Assembly (NCBI RefSeq): GCF_002368195.1 | Contig: NZ_AP018178.1 | Span: forward strand, 4,436,721-4,500,720 | Source of the DNA: Calothrix sp. NIES-2100 | GTDB lineage: Bacteria > Cyanobacteriota > Cyanobacteriia > Cyanobacteriales > Nostocaceae | Length of the DNA stretch: 64,000 nt | Reading direction: 5' to 3' | Translations under genes and position numbers: made by a program | In this document: in pieces, positions 32,812-42,452 of the stretch | How the letters are laid out: each line of letters starts with the position of its first letter | Numbering within the stretch: the stretch's first letter is position 1 | The notes under the pieces: generated by a model | Told to the model about the DNA's origin: nothing | The model's input: only the letters and a program-made list of their open reading frames with translations | Databases searched by the model: none

Positions 32812-34116
32812 CTAGAGGTATTTCATACTTAATACTTCATTTTTCAGTGCTTGCGCTTGCTTGAGTTGTTCCATTGCTGTTTGCTGAATTTGCACAGCTT
32901 TCTCTGGTGAAGTTTCTGGGTCTAAATAGGTAAAGGTGAAAAACATTTTATCGCCTAGGGTAGCAACGCCTATGAGACGTTCGTTTTTCATGTATGTTGT
33001 TACAGCAGGCCCATAGATTGCTTTTAGTTGGATGTCGCCAAACTGTTGGGGGATATTTAAACGCCCAAGATTAGAGACTACAATGTCATGATTATAGCCT
33101 TCAACAAATCCTTGCTGTAGCTGCTGGGGGCTAGGATTTGTATTCAAAAAAGCTTGGCTTGGGGCAATTTTTTCAGCTATGTGTTCTAGTGTCATTTGCT
33201 GATGAAGTTGCGATTTGAGCGATCGCGCTATGTCCCAAAGTGTAAGATCAGGGGTAACGCTATTCCTAGTTATCCCCACAGCCGCATAATAGCCATAATC
33301 TTCTGCTATCAAAGGTGCTAGGAAACCTCGGACGTTAATCGGCGATATACATTTAAGTTCAAACTGCTGTCCGCTATCTTGAGAAACCGCCAAGAGAAAA
33401 GCCGCACAAATAGCAGCATGTACAGTAGTTTGTTCTTCCCGACACCGTGAAATTAACGAAGTCGTTTCTGCTGCTGACAATGACCAAGCCAGTAGGCGAA
33501 GACAACGCCAATCTACAAATGTATTTGCTGCTGCATTGGTAAAATCATTAATAATTGAGGGTGAAACTTCAGTATTAATGTTTTCTAGGCTGGGTAGATT
33601 GTGGAAACCCCAAAGCTTTTCTGCAATCATGTCTTCACAACCAGGACGTAGAGGTAATATATTTCGTTCGCTATTTGGTAAACCGACTGCTTGCAAAATA
33701 TCCCTCAGCAAGTAAACAGACGCTAAAGCATCTCCAATTGAGTGATGAACAGTAACAATCAGTTCGGAAACTTCAGGAGAATGAACTAGTACTACTCGGA
33801 TTAGCGGCGCTTGTCTCCAATCAAATGGTTGGGTAATTTCTTTTTCAACTTCTTGTTGCCAATGTTCTTCTCCTAAACGCTGTACAACTCGCAAAGGAAT
33901 TTTCGCGCAATATTCTTGAAACCAAGGTTTCCTGGCTGTGTCGAGAACAATACCTACTCTTAATAATGGATGTCTTTGCTGAACAAAATCAAGTGCTTGT
34001 TCTAATTTGCTAATATTAATATCTCCTGCTATTTGGGCAGTCATGGCAAAATTAAATATTGCGACTTGATCGTATAACCAAAAATTGTGTTCGGTAATGC
34101 TAAGAGGTCGATGCAT
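32812..34116 (-). CDS. Stand-alone condensation-domain (acyltransferase superfamily) protein
   Basis: The 434-aa protein starts RPLSITEHNFWLYDQ and has the condensation/PapA-type catalytic motif TVHHSIGDALAS (HHxxxD, His about 132) and DIVVSNLGRLNIPQQFG near the C-terminus, equivalent to the DFGWG region. It resembles PapA5-like acyltransferases and free-standing condensation domains, which join acyl-CoA or carrier-bound acyl groups to alcohols or amines. No NRPS or PKS gene lies nearby, so the substrate is unknown. Confidence 0.8.
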   Translation of the reverse strand: MHRPLSITEHNFWLYDQVAIFNFAMTAQIAGDINISKLEQALDFVQQRHPLLRVGIVLDTARKPWFQEYCAKIPLRVVQRLGEEHWQQEVEKEITQPFDWRQAPLIRVVLVHSPEVSELIVTVHHSIGDALASVYLLRDILQAVGLPNSERNILPLRPGCEDMIAEKLWGFHNLPSLENINTEVSPSIINDFTNAAANTFVDWRCLRLLAWSLSAAETTSLISRCREEQTTVHAAICAAFLLAVSQDSGQQFELKCISPINVRGFLAPLIAEDYGYYAAVGITRNSVTPDLTLWDIARSLKSQLHQQMTLEHIAEKIAPSQAFLNTNPSPQQLQQGFVEGYNHDIVVSNLGRLNIPQQFGDIQLKAIYGPAVTTYMKNERLIGVATLGDKMFFTFTYLDPETSPEKAVQIQQTAMEQLKQAQALKNEVLSMKYL

Positions 34117-34117
34117 A

Positions 34118-34146
34118 ATTTGTCAGTTGTCAGTTGTCAGTTGTCA
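34118..34146. repeat. Short tandem repeats (GTCAGTT)n, with a second tract at 34369-34412
   Basis: Four copies of TTGTCAG here, and TGACTGA/TGTTGACTG copies at 34369-34412. They sit in the 335-bp gap between the acyltransferase and STAND genes, where no gene is seen. A HIP1 site lies at 34279. Confidence 0.75.
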
Positions 34147-34451
34147 GTAGAAAGTAGGGTGGGAAATGCCCACCTTACATAAATTGCAAGAGAGTAATAA
34201 TTTTTTTTAGAGAACAAAATATGAAAAAACTCAATTTTTTTGCTCTCTGTGTTTCATTTATTAAGTTAGCGAAGGAAGCGATCGCCAACCGTTCCCAAAG
34301 CGATCCGAAACCGTCATAATTAAGCTATTCTGCTTTTAAGTTGCATAATCCATTGTGAGGGCTGTTGACTGATGACTGATGACTGATGACTGTTGACTGT
34401 TGACTGTTAACAGTCCTTATTAGTAGTTATGCAATTTAGACGCGCATTAGC

Positions 34452-37400
34452 TTACGAAGGGACGATCGCACCCAGCAATTTCAAGGTGGCTTTTTGTGCG
34501 TCGGTTAAGCCTGTCACGCCTGTGATGTTCATGTTTGCATAGGGGCGATCGCTCTGCAAGGTCTGCAAGCACTTACCTGTATTTACGTCCCAAAGCTTAA
34601 TTGTCTCATCCGCGCCGCCACTGGCAATCAATTGTCCATCTGCACTGAAAGCAATCGCCCGGATTTGATTTGTATGTCCGCGTAAAATCGCTAGACATTC
34701 CCCAGAATCAATATTCCACAGTCTGATTGTTTGGTCAGTGCTGCAACTTGCTAGCATTCGCTGATTCGGGCTAAACTTGATTTGAAAAATTTGATTGGTG
34801 TGTCCCTGTAGCGTTTTCACACAATCACCTGTGGCAATATCCCAGAGTTTAATGGTTTGGTCGGTACTACCACTAGCTAATCTTCGACCGTCAGGACTAA
34901 AAGCTACAGACCAAATCCAGTTGGTATGTCCTTGCAAGGTTTTTAAGCACTCACCATTACGGATATCCCAAATTTTAATTGTCTTATCAAAACCACCACT
35001 AGCTAAGGTTTGTCCGTCAGGACTAAAAGCTACAGACCAAATCCAATTTGTATGTCCTGCTAATGTTTTTATACATTTACCTTCAGGAATATCCCAGATT
35101 TTGAGCGTGCGATCAAAACTGCAAGTTACCAGAATTTCTGCTACCGGACTGAAGATAGATGCTACTACCCAGCCTTGGTGTCCCTGCAATATTTTCAGAC
35201 ATTCACCTGTGCTGATATCCCAAATTCTCACGGTTGGTTCAGAACCGTTACTGGCGAGAAGTTGACCATTGGGACTGAAAGCTACTGATGTTGACCAATT
35301 GGTATCTTTCTGTAATATTTTCCAGCATCGCCCTGTGTTTACATTCCACAGACTGACTGAACCAGTATTAGCACTAGCTAAGATTTGATCGTCAGGACTA
35401 AAAGCGACTGACCACACTTGCATTGCATATCCGTGCAATGTCCTTAAAACTTGCTTGGTATTTAAATCCCATAATTTCACAGTTTGATCGTCACTACCAC
35501 TAGCGAGGAATTGCCCATCTGGACTAAAAGCCACAGCCCACACCATGCTATGATGTCCGGTCAGGGTTTTTAAGCACTTACCTTCACAAATATCCCATAG
35601 CTTGATAGTTTGATCGTCACTACCACTAGCCAGGAATTGCCCATCTGGACTGATAGCTATAGACCACACCATACTTTGATGTCCGGTCAGAGTTTTTAAG
35701 CACTTACCTTCAGAAATATCCCACAGCTTGATAGTTTGGTCATAGCTACCACTGGCGAGGATATTTTTATCAGCAGCAAAGGCGACTGACCACACTTCGC
35801 TGGTGTGTCCGGTTAAAACTTTTAAAGGTTCACCAGTAGAGACTTTCCACAGCCGGACAATTGAGTCACTACTACCGCTAGCAAGGATTTTACCATTGCT
35901 ACTAAAAGCAACTGAGCGTACTTGATGATTATGCCCTAAGAAAACTTGCAAACACTCACCTGTATTGGCATCCCATAATCTCATGGTAAAATCAGCGCTA
36001 CCAGTGGCGATCGCACTACCATCTGGACTAAAGGCGACTGAAGAGACTATCCCCGTATGTCCCGATAAAATTCTTAAGCATTCACCTGTGCTGAGATTCC
36101 ACAGTCGCGCTGTTCCATCTTCACTACCACTGGCGATTGTTTGCCCATCAGGACTAAAGCTCAGTGACCAGATCCAGTTATGATGTCCTTTGAGAATTAA
36201 GAATGGTTGACCTATATTTATAGTCAGGCGATCGCTATTAGCAATTTGCCATAGATAAATATCGCCTTTACCATCACCTGTGGCTAAAAGTTCGCTGTTG
36301 GGACTGAAGGCTAAAGCTGTAATTCCGCCGAAGCTGTGGGTAAAAACAGACTTAGCAAAATCACAATCAGCAAAGCTAACTTGATGTAAATCTAGTCTGG
36401 GAAGGTAAGCGTGGCAAATTCTTAAATTAGAAAAATCATAGCTGGTTAAATCGATTTGTAAATAACGACAAAGATTGAGCAGATTTCCGCCACCATACCC
36501 TGATAATTTATTTTCTGGTTGTCGCAGTAACTCGGTAATTTCCTGAATTTGCGCTTTTAGTCCTGATTTTGAAGGAAAAATTCGGCTGATTTGTTCGATA
36601 ATTGGCTGCAAAATTAGCCGAACTTGACTTTCGCGCACATAATCTTTGACTGTTGTTTTGATTAGTGCATAGCTGAGGAATAGGGAAAGTTTTCCCGTAG
36701 TCAATTCATTGATAATTTGCTCAAGCAATCGGTCAGTCACATATTCCATGACAACAGATTGTTGAGTATAGCTGCTCAATTTTTTCTCGATAAGAGAGCG
36801 ACCATTCAAATATTCTAAAGCTTCCAATAACCTGCCTGTGGAGATGGGCGAAACAATATCTTCTTGTAACTGAGTAATAGTTGTCCATTCCCGGTTAATG
36901 GCTAACCAGTACATGATAGTTTGTTCTAATGGTGAAAGTCGCTCAAATTGCTGATCTAATAGCCGACGAATTCCGTTAAAAATAACTGTGTCATGCTTTT
37001 GAAATTCACTGATATCCCCATCAAATAGTTCTTGAATTGAAGTAGCAACAATTTTCACTGCTAAAGGACTATTATCATAGCGATCGCATAATATCTGCTT
37101 TTGCGTCTGTGAGCCGACTAATCTTTTCGCGGCTAACAAAGCCTGTGCGGCTTCTGGTGAACCTGACAACTTGAGCGATCGCACTTTAGAATCTAGACTT
37201 TCTAAAGTAGCCACTTCCCCAGGTTTCTCTCGGCTAGTCAATAATAAGCAACTTTGGTGTATAGTTTCCCCAATGACGTTGAACAGTTCACCGTATCGCT
37301 CATACCCAATACGATATTCTCCCGAACGATTTCCCGCCTGAAACAAAGTTTCCACATTATCTAAAATTAACAGACAACGGTGGCGACGAAGATAAGCCAG

Positions 37401-38564
37401 TAAAGTCGGTAAATCAGTCTGTGACTCTTGTTGCTGGGAAAGAAACAACACCCAATCATTGATTAAAGTTTCAAATGGTGGAGCATTCCGCAGCGATCGC
37501 CAAATTACAAAATCAACAGCCCTTTCCCCATTTTCCACTAATTCTTGGGCAATCTTCACTGCTAATGCAGTTTTCCCAATTCCACCCATTCCCAGCAACG
37601 CAATCAAACGACAGTTATCTTTGATAATCCATTCCTGAAGCCTTCTCCGTTCCAATTCGCGCCCGTAAAATATAGATACATCAATTGCTTCACCCCAATC
37701 GCTAGTGGGGGATGGGGGGGATGAGGGGGAAACGGCTGTGTCATTTTTCTCTGCTCCCTGGGCACTGAGCGTTCGCGTAGCGTCTCGCAGAGAAGTCGAA
37801 GTGCCCAGATCACCGGATTCGTCGCGGAGTAATTCCTCATACAACTGGCGAGTACTAGGGCTGGGATCGATGCCTAATTCTTCGCGTAAAATTGTCATGC
37901 AACGATGGTAAACGCGAAGTGCGGAAGTGCGATCGCCTAAAAGCGAATGTAGCCGCATTAAACTTAGATAGCTGATTTCATGTAACGGCTCAATTTCCAG
38001 CAAACGTTGTGCAGATTGAATTGCTACACGATAATTACCTTGGGCTTCTAACAACTGTATTAAAGATTCCAGAGCGCAGATATATTTATGTCGCAGTTGT
38101 TCCCGCAATAGTACAATCCACTCATCCTCAAAATCAGGTAGTAATTCTCCAGTGTATATACTGCTTGCTTGAGTAAAATATTGTATTGCATTTTCAATAT
38201 CTTTTGCTGCCTGAGCGGCTTCTGCTGTTGCTAATGCTTGTGCAAATTGCTCAACATCAAGTATAAATAATGCATCAGACTGCCATTGCAAAGTTTTGGC
38301 ATCAGCTAAAATAAAGCTGTCAGCATCGGGGAGTACCTGACGCAGCTGATGTAATTCCCGACGCAAATTAGTCCGGGCTTGAGTATCGGTTGAATCTGTC
38401 CACAATTGGAAAGCCAAGCGCTGACGACTTTGCGGCGTATGGCGATGCAGCACGAGATAAGCTAGTAATGCTTGTAAACGTTCTGTGCGCATACCAGCCA
38501 CAGGCTTCCCCCCATAAGAAAGGGAGAATCCACCTAATAGCTTGATGTGCAAGGTTAAAGGCAT
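34452..38564 (-). CDS. STAND regulator: wHTH-BTAD, NB-ARC ATPase and 14 WD40 repeats
   Basis: The 1370-aa protein begins with an OmpR-like winged helix (LHIKLLGGFSLSYGGKPV, RRELHQLRQVLPDADSF), then the bacterial transcriptional activator domain (about 100-245, TPR-like). The NB-ARC NTPase follows with Walker A LLGMGGIGKTALAV (Lys about 331) and Walker B CLLILDNVETL. The C-terminal part (about 770-1345) holds 14 WD40 repeats, enough for two seven-bladed propellers. Such proteins act as ligand-triggered switches; the SARP-like N-terminus suggests DNA binding. The linker at about 250-290 contains an in-frame palindromic repeat. The start has no strong Shine-Dalgarno. Target genes unknown. Confidence 0.93.
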   Translation of the reverse strand: MPLTLHIKLLGGFSLSYGGKPVAGMRTERLQALLAYLVLHRHTPQSRQRLAFQLWTDSTDTQARTNLRRELHQLRQVLPDADSFILADAKTLQWQSDALFILDVEQFAQALATAEAAQAAKDIENAIQYFTQASSIYTGELLPDFEDEWIVLLREQLRHKYICALESLIQLLEAQGNYRVAIQSAQRLLEIEPLHEISYLSLMRLHSLLGDRTSALRVYHRCMTILREELGIDPSPSTRQLYEELLRDESGDLGTSTSLRDATRTLSAQGAEKNDTAVSPSSPPSPTSDWGEAIDVSIFYGRELERRRLQEWIIKDNCRLIALLGMGGIGKTALAVKIAQELVENGERAVDFVIWRSLRNAPPFETLINDWVLFLSQQQESQTDLPTLLAYLRRHRCLLILDNVETLFQAGNRSGEYRIGYERYGELFNVIGETIHQSCLLLTSREKPGEVATLESLDSKVRSLKLSGSPEAAQALLAAKRLVGSQTQKQILCDRYDNSPLAVKIVATSIQELFDGDISEFQKHDTVIFNGIRRLLDQQFERLSPLEQTIMYWLAINREWTTITQLQEDIVSPISTGRLLEALEYLNGRSLIEKKLSSYTQQSVVMEYVTDRLLEQIINELTTGKLSLFLSYALIKTTVKDYVRESQVRLILQPIIEQISRIFPSKSGLKAQIQEITELLRQPENKLSGYGGGNLLNLCRYLQIDLTSYDFSNLRICHAYLPRLDLHQVSFADCDFAKSVFTHSFGGITALAFSPNSELLATGDGKGDIYLWQIANSDRLTINIGQPFLILKGHHNWIWSLSFSPDGQTIASGSEDGTARLWNLSTGECLRILSGHTGIVSSVAFSPDGSAIATGSADFTMRLWDANTGECLQVFLGHNHQVRSVAFSSNGKILASGSSDSIVRLWKVSTGEPLKVLTGHTSEVWSVAFAADKNILASGSYDQTIKLWDISEGKCLKTLTGHQSMVWSIAISPDGQFLASGSDDQTIKLWDICEGKCLKTLTGHHSMVWAVAFSPDGQFLASGSDDQTVKLWDLNTKQVLRTLHGYAMQVWSVAFSPDDQILASANTGSVSLWNVNTGRCWKILQKDTNWSTSVAFSPNGQLLASNGSEPTVRIWDISTGECLKILQGHQGWVVASIFSPVAEILVTCSFDRTLKIWDIPEGKCIKTLAGHTNWIWSVAFSPDGQTLASGGFDKTIKIWDIRNGECLKTLQGHTNWIWSVAFSPDGRRLASGSTDQTIKLWDIATGDCVKTLQGHTNQIFQIKFSPNQRMLASCSTDQTIRLWNIDSGECLAILRGHTNQIRAIAFSADGQLIASGGADETIKLWDVNTGKCLQTLQSDRPYANMNITGVTGLTDAQKATLKLLGAIVPS
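37758..37808. repeat. Palindromic repeat inserted in frame in the STAND gene
   Basis: CTGGGCACT (37758-37766) and AGTGCCCAG (37800-37808) flank GCGTTCGCGTAGCGTCTCGC, a word family common in Nostocales spacers (compare 51555-51575 and 10665-10685). It lies in the linker between the BTAD and NB-ARC domains and keeps the frame open. Confidence 0.7.
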
Positions 38565-38638
38565 ATTCGCTGCCGAAGATTTCAGGCAATGTATTCACAT
38601 AATAGAATTAAACAGTGATTTAAACCACATCCACCGTA

Positions 38639-38741
38639 GGGGCACAGCACTGCTGTGCCCTGAAAGGCTGAGTAACGCTACAAGCTGATTCTTGATGAAG
38701 TGATTAAGACCACGCGTTGAGGGCACAACATTGTTGTGCCC
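38639..38741. repeat. Two perfect palindromes GGGCACAGCA-C-TGCTGTGCCC and GGGCACAACA-T-TGTTGTGCCC
   Basis: The first palindrome is 38640-38660 and the second 38721-38741. The second is the same sequence as the ends of the 7239-7460 element. They lie upstream of the STAND gene and before the 21-bp repeat block, within a gap (38565-38824) where no gene is seen. Confidence 0.8.
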
Positions 38742-38824
38742 CTACAAATGCCTGTTGCTATGATGTTGAAATTGATAAGTTTTACTTTAATACTTTGCTA
38801 AAAGTATAAGCATTTATTGAAATG

Positions 38825-39118
38825 GAGAACCCAATTACTATATCGGAGAACCCAATTGTTATATCGGAGAACTCAATTGTTATATCGGCGAACCCAATTG
38901 TTATATCGGAGAACCCAATTGTTATATCGGCGAACCCAATTGTTATATCGGAGAACCCAATTACTATATCGGAGAACCCAATTGTTATATCGGAGAACCC
39001 AATTGTTATATCGGAGAACCCAATTGTTATATCGGAGAACCCAATTGTTATATCGGAGAACCCAATTACTATATCGGAGAACCCAATTACTATATCGGAG
39101 AACCCAATTACTATTTCT
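38825..39118. repeat. 21-bp tandem repeat, family B (copy 2, inverted relative to 10334)
   Basis: Fourteen contiguous units of 21 bp with core CCCAATTGTTATATCGG, most differing only at GTT/ACT and GAG/GCG. The block starts 3 bp after an ATG and ends about 165 bp before the third TPR-CHAT gene. It is open in several frames; one frame starting at 38822 encodes 14 copies of a heptapeptide such as ENPIVIS. The absence of a Shine-Dalgarno and the openness of other frames argue for non-coding repeat. A CCCCATG heptamer tract follows at 39170-39208. Confidence 0.92.
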
Positions 39119-39282
39119 GCAATCCAATTTCGCGAATATCCCGCCGATAATTATTCTTATATCTTCACCAATGCCCCATGCCCAATGCCCAATGCCCCAT
39201 GCCCAATACCCAACGACAAAACTGAATACTTTGAGTCATCACAAATATATATGTTACTGATAGGATCACCTCAGTAATACCG

Positions 39283-42048
39283 ATGAAGATACACAAAATC
39301 GCACTTATTACCCTGATCGCCTTACTCAGCACCATTGCACAAGCACCGATTAACCGAAGCGCAATTGGGGGAATTACCCAGGTGTTAGCGCAAACCCCAT
39401 CGGTGTCTAAAGCCCAAGCTGATAGACTGTTTGAGCAAGGTAATCAGCAGTATGAAAGCAGTCAATTTGCAGCGGCATTACAATTATGGCAACAAGCGCT
39501 GATTATTTACCGAGAAATTAAAGATCCATTAGGCGAGGGAAAGACGCTAGGTAATATCGGTATTGCTTACCGAGATTTGGGAGAATATAAAAAAGCCATT
39601 GAGTACCAGCAGCAGAGATTAGCGATCGCCCAACAAATCAAAGACCGTAGAGGTGAGGGAAACGCCTTGGGTAATCTCGGTATTGTTTACTTTTCTTTGG
39701 GAGATTACAAAAAAGCCATTGATTACTACTCCTCAAGTTTAGCGATCGCCCGGGAAATTGACGATCCATTAGGCGAAGGTGCGGATCTGGGTAATCTCGG
39801 TAATGCTTACGATGGTTTAGGAGACTACAAAAAAGCAGTTGAATACTATCAGCAGCATTTAGCACTAGCCCAGCAAATTAAAGATCATCATGGCGAAGCT
39901 ACGGCGCTGGGTAATCTCGGTACTGCTTACGGTGCTTTGGGAGACTACAAAAAAGCCATTGATTACCAGCAGCAGAGTTTAGCATTAGCCCAACAAATCC
40001 AAGACCGTAATGGTGAGGGACAGTCTCTGGGTAATCTCGGTATTGTTTACAATGTTTTAGGAGACTATAAAAAAGCCATTGATTACTATCAGCGAAGTTT
40101 AGCGATCGCTCAGGAAATTCAAGACCGTAAGGGTGAGGGTACAGTGCTGGGTAATCTCGGTAATGCTTACAATGCTTTGGGAGACTACCCAAAAGCGATC
40201 GCGTACCAGCAGCAGAGTTTAGCGATCGTCCGGGAAATTAAAGACCGTAATAGTGAGGGACAGTCCCTAGCTAATCTTGGTATTGCTTACTTTTCTTTGG
40301 GTGAGTACAAAAAAGCGATTGAGTATTACTCTTCTAGTTTAGCGATCGCCCAGGAAATTCAAGACCGTACTGGTGAGGGAAACGCCCTAGGTAATCTCGG
40401 TACTGCTTACTATGCTTTGGGAGACTACCCAAAAGCGATTGAATACCACTCAAAGAGTTTAGCGATCGCCCGACAAATCAAAGATCCATTAGGCGAGGGT
40501 GGGTCTTTGGGTAATCTTGGTAATGCTTACAATGCTTTAGGAGACTACGCTAAAGCCATTGAGTACTATCAGCAGAGTTTAGCGATCGCCCAGCAAATCA
40601 AAGATCCATTAGGTGAGGGAAAGTCTTTAAACAATCTCGGACTTGCTTTCTACAAACAAGGTAATAAGACCGCCGCAGAGAAAACTCTGTATGCGGGAAT
40701 TAAAGTTAAAGAATCTCTGCGAGATCAAAAGTTAGTTGATAATAACAAAGTCTCATTTTTTGACACCCAAAGCAGCACCTACAGAATTTTACAACAAGTC
40801 CTCATCGCCCAAAATAAAACCGATGCTGCTTTAGAAATTGCTGAACGCAGTCGCGCTAGGGCGTTTGTTGAATTGTTAGCATCTCGCCTATCTAATAGTA
40901 AACAAACAGATAAATCGACCCCAGCACCAACAATTGCTGAGATTCAACAAATTGCCAAACAGCAAAATGCCACTCTCGTTGAATATTCTATTATTTACGA
41001 TAATTTTCAAGTAGCTGGTCAACAAAAAATCAAAGAATCAGAACTTTATATTTGGGTTGTCAAGCCAAATGGTGAAGTCACATTCCGCAAAACCGACCTT
41101 AAACCCCTGTGGCAAAAATTTAATACAACCTTATATGAATTAGTTACTAATAGTCGCATAGGCATTAGTGCGGCTAGAGGTCGCGGCAATAAAGTTAAAA
41201 AACCATTAGAAAAATTGCATGATATTTTAATTAAAGATATCGCTGATTTGTTACCAAAAAACCCTAGCGAGCGAGTTATTTTCATCCCTCAAGATTCTTT
41301 ATTCCTAGTGCCTTTCCCAGCTTTGCGTGATCAACAAGGTAAGTACTTAATTGAAAAACATACTATTCTCACTACTCCAGCAATTCAGGTGTTAGATTTT
41401 ACTCATAAATTAGGGCACGGGAGAATAACTAATTATCATAATGCCTTAATTGTCGGTAATCCGGCTATGCCTGTAGTTTCTACGGAACCAGGGGAACCTG
41501 CAAAGCAGTTAGATTCACTACCAGGGGCAGAACTTGAAGCAATGACGATTGCCAATTTATTAAAAACTCAAGCGATTCTGGGTAAAGATGCGACTAAAGC
41601 CAACATTCTGCAACGCTTATCAACAGTAGATGTGATTCATCTAGCTACTCATGGTTGGGCGGATGATTACCGGGGTTTGGGTAGTTGGATAGCCCTTGCA
41701 CCATCGGGTAATGATGATGGTTTACTTAAAGCTGAGGAAATTTTAGATTTAAAAATCAATGCCCAATTAGTAGTTTTAAGTGCTTGTGAAACTGGTCAAG
41801 GAAAACTTTCCGGTGATGGTGTGATTGGGTTATCCCGTTCATTAATTTCTGCCGGTGTTCCCAGTGTGCTGGTTTCCCTGTGGCAAGTACGGGATACACC
41901 CACACAATATTTAATGGTGGAATTTTATAAGAGTTTGCAAACTCAACCAGATAAGGCGCTGGCCTTGCGTCAGGCGATGTTAAAGACCAAGGAAAAGTTT
42001 CCTTCCCCCGGCGATTGGGCGGCTTTTACCTTGATTGGGGAAAGGTAG
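39283..42048 (+). CDS. Exported TPR-CHAT protease-like protein 3
   Basis: The 921-aa protein begins with a signal-like segment (about 3-20, IHKIALITLIALLSTIA). Ten nearly identical 40-residue TPR units follow (about 85-460), each like LGNLGIAYNALGDYKKAIEY, encoded by a 120-bp tandem DNA repeat at about 39540-40640. The C-terminal CHAT domain has His790 in LATHGW and Cys835 in LSACETGQG. It is smaller and distinct from the pair at 11.6-19.2 kb, so it is not a recent copy of them. Role unknown; CHAT proteases are typically activated by partner interaction through the TPR array. Confidence 0.92.
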   Translation: MKIHKIALITLIALLSTIAQAPINRSAIGGITQVLAQTPSVSKAQADRLFEQGNQQYESSQFAAALQLWQQALIIYREIKDPLGEGKTLGNIGIAYRDLGEYKKAIEYQQQRLAIAQQIKDRRGEGNALGNLGIVYFSLGDYKKAIDYYSSSLAIAREIDDPLGEGADLGNLGNAYDGLGDYKKAVEYYQQHLALAQQIKDHHGEATALGNLGTAYGALGDYKKAIDYQQQSLALAQQIQDRNGEGQSLGNLGIVYNVLGDYKKAIDYYQRSLAIAQEIQDRKGEGTVLGNLGNAYNALGDYPKAIAYQQQSLAIVREIKDRNSEGQSLANLGIAYFSLGEYKKAIEYYSSSLAIAQEIQDRTGEGNALGNLGTAYYALGDYPKAIEYHSKSLAIARQIKDPLGEGGSLGNLGNAYNALGDYAKAIEYYQQSLAIAQQIKDPLGEGKSLNNLGLAFYKQGNKTAAEKTLYAGIKVKESLRDQKLVDNNKVSFFDTQSSTYRILQQVLIAQNKTDAALEIAERSRARAFVELLASRLSNSKQTDKSTPAPTIAEIQQIAKQQNATLVEYSIIYDNFQVAGQQKIKESELYIWVVKPNGEVTFRKTDLKPLWQKFNTTLYELVTNSRIGISAARGRGNKVKKPLEKLHDILIKDIADLLPKNPSERVIFIPQDSLFLVPFPALRDQQGKYLIEKHTILTTPAIQVLDFTHKLGHGRITNYHNALIVGNPAMPVVSTEPGEPAKQLDSLPGAELEAMTIANLLKTQAILGKDATKANILQRLSTVDVIHLATHGWADDYRGLGSWIALAPSGNDDGLLKAEEILDLKINAQLVVLSACETGQGKLSGDGVIGLSRSLISAGVPSVLVSLWQVRDTPTQYLMVEFYKSLQTQPDKALALRQAMLKTKEKFPSPGDWAAFTLIGER

Positions 42049-42055
42049 TTTGTAA

Positions 42056-42110
42056 TTGGGCATGGGGCATGGGGCATTGGGCATTGGGCATTGGGCATTG
42101 GGCATTGGGA
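42056..42110. repeat. Short tandem repeat (GGGCATT)n
   Basis: About seven heptamer copies, GGGCATT/GGGCATG, just after the third TPR-CHAT gene, followed by CCCCACACTCC runs. Confidence 0.8.
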
Positions 42111-42169
42111 AGAAAACTCCCCACACTCCCCACACTCCCTCATCCCCCCTCCCCCTCATGGCTGTTCTA

Positions 42170-42452
42170 AGAGGATGTCTGAGAAGTATTAAATATTGCG
42201 CTTGATCCCCCCTAGCCCCCCTTAAAAAGGGGGGAACCAGAGTTAAAGTGGGAGCATCCCAATTTTGCCAAAATAAATTTGTAGTGGGAGCATCTTGCTC
42301 CCTAATGCTAAAGCAGCGGGCAAGATGCCCGCACCACAAAAAAATAAATTTACACATTTGGGATGCTCCCGTTAAAGTCCCCCTTTTTAAGGGGGATTTA
42401 GGGGGATCTACAGGTCTTAAATACAACACTAAAAAGTTTTCAGACATCCTCT
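42170..42452. repeat. Large nested palindromic element (three concentric arm pairs)
   Basis: Outer arms: AGAGGATGTCTGA (42170) and TCAGACATCCTCT (to 42452). Middle arms: GATCCCCCCTAGCCCCCCTT and AAGGGGGATTTAGGGGGATC. Inner arms: GGGAGCATCCCAA and TTGGGATGCTCCC, around a core hairpin AGTGGGAGCATCTTGCTCCCT. The right outer arm overlaps the last codons of the EAL gene. No open frame. Confidence 0.85.

Noticed and set aside
42049..42169. A small gene in the C-rich spacer
   Set aside because: The open frames here consist of heptamer and C-rich repeats only.
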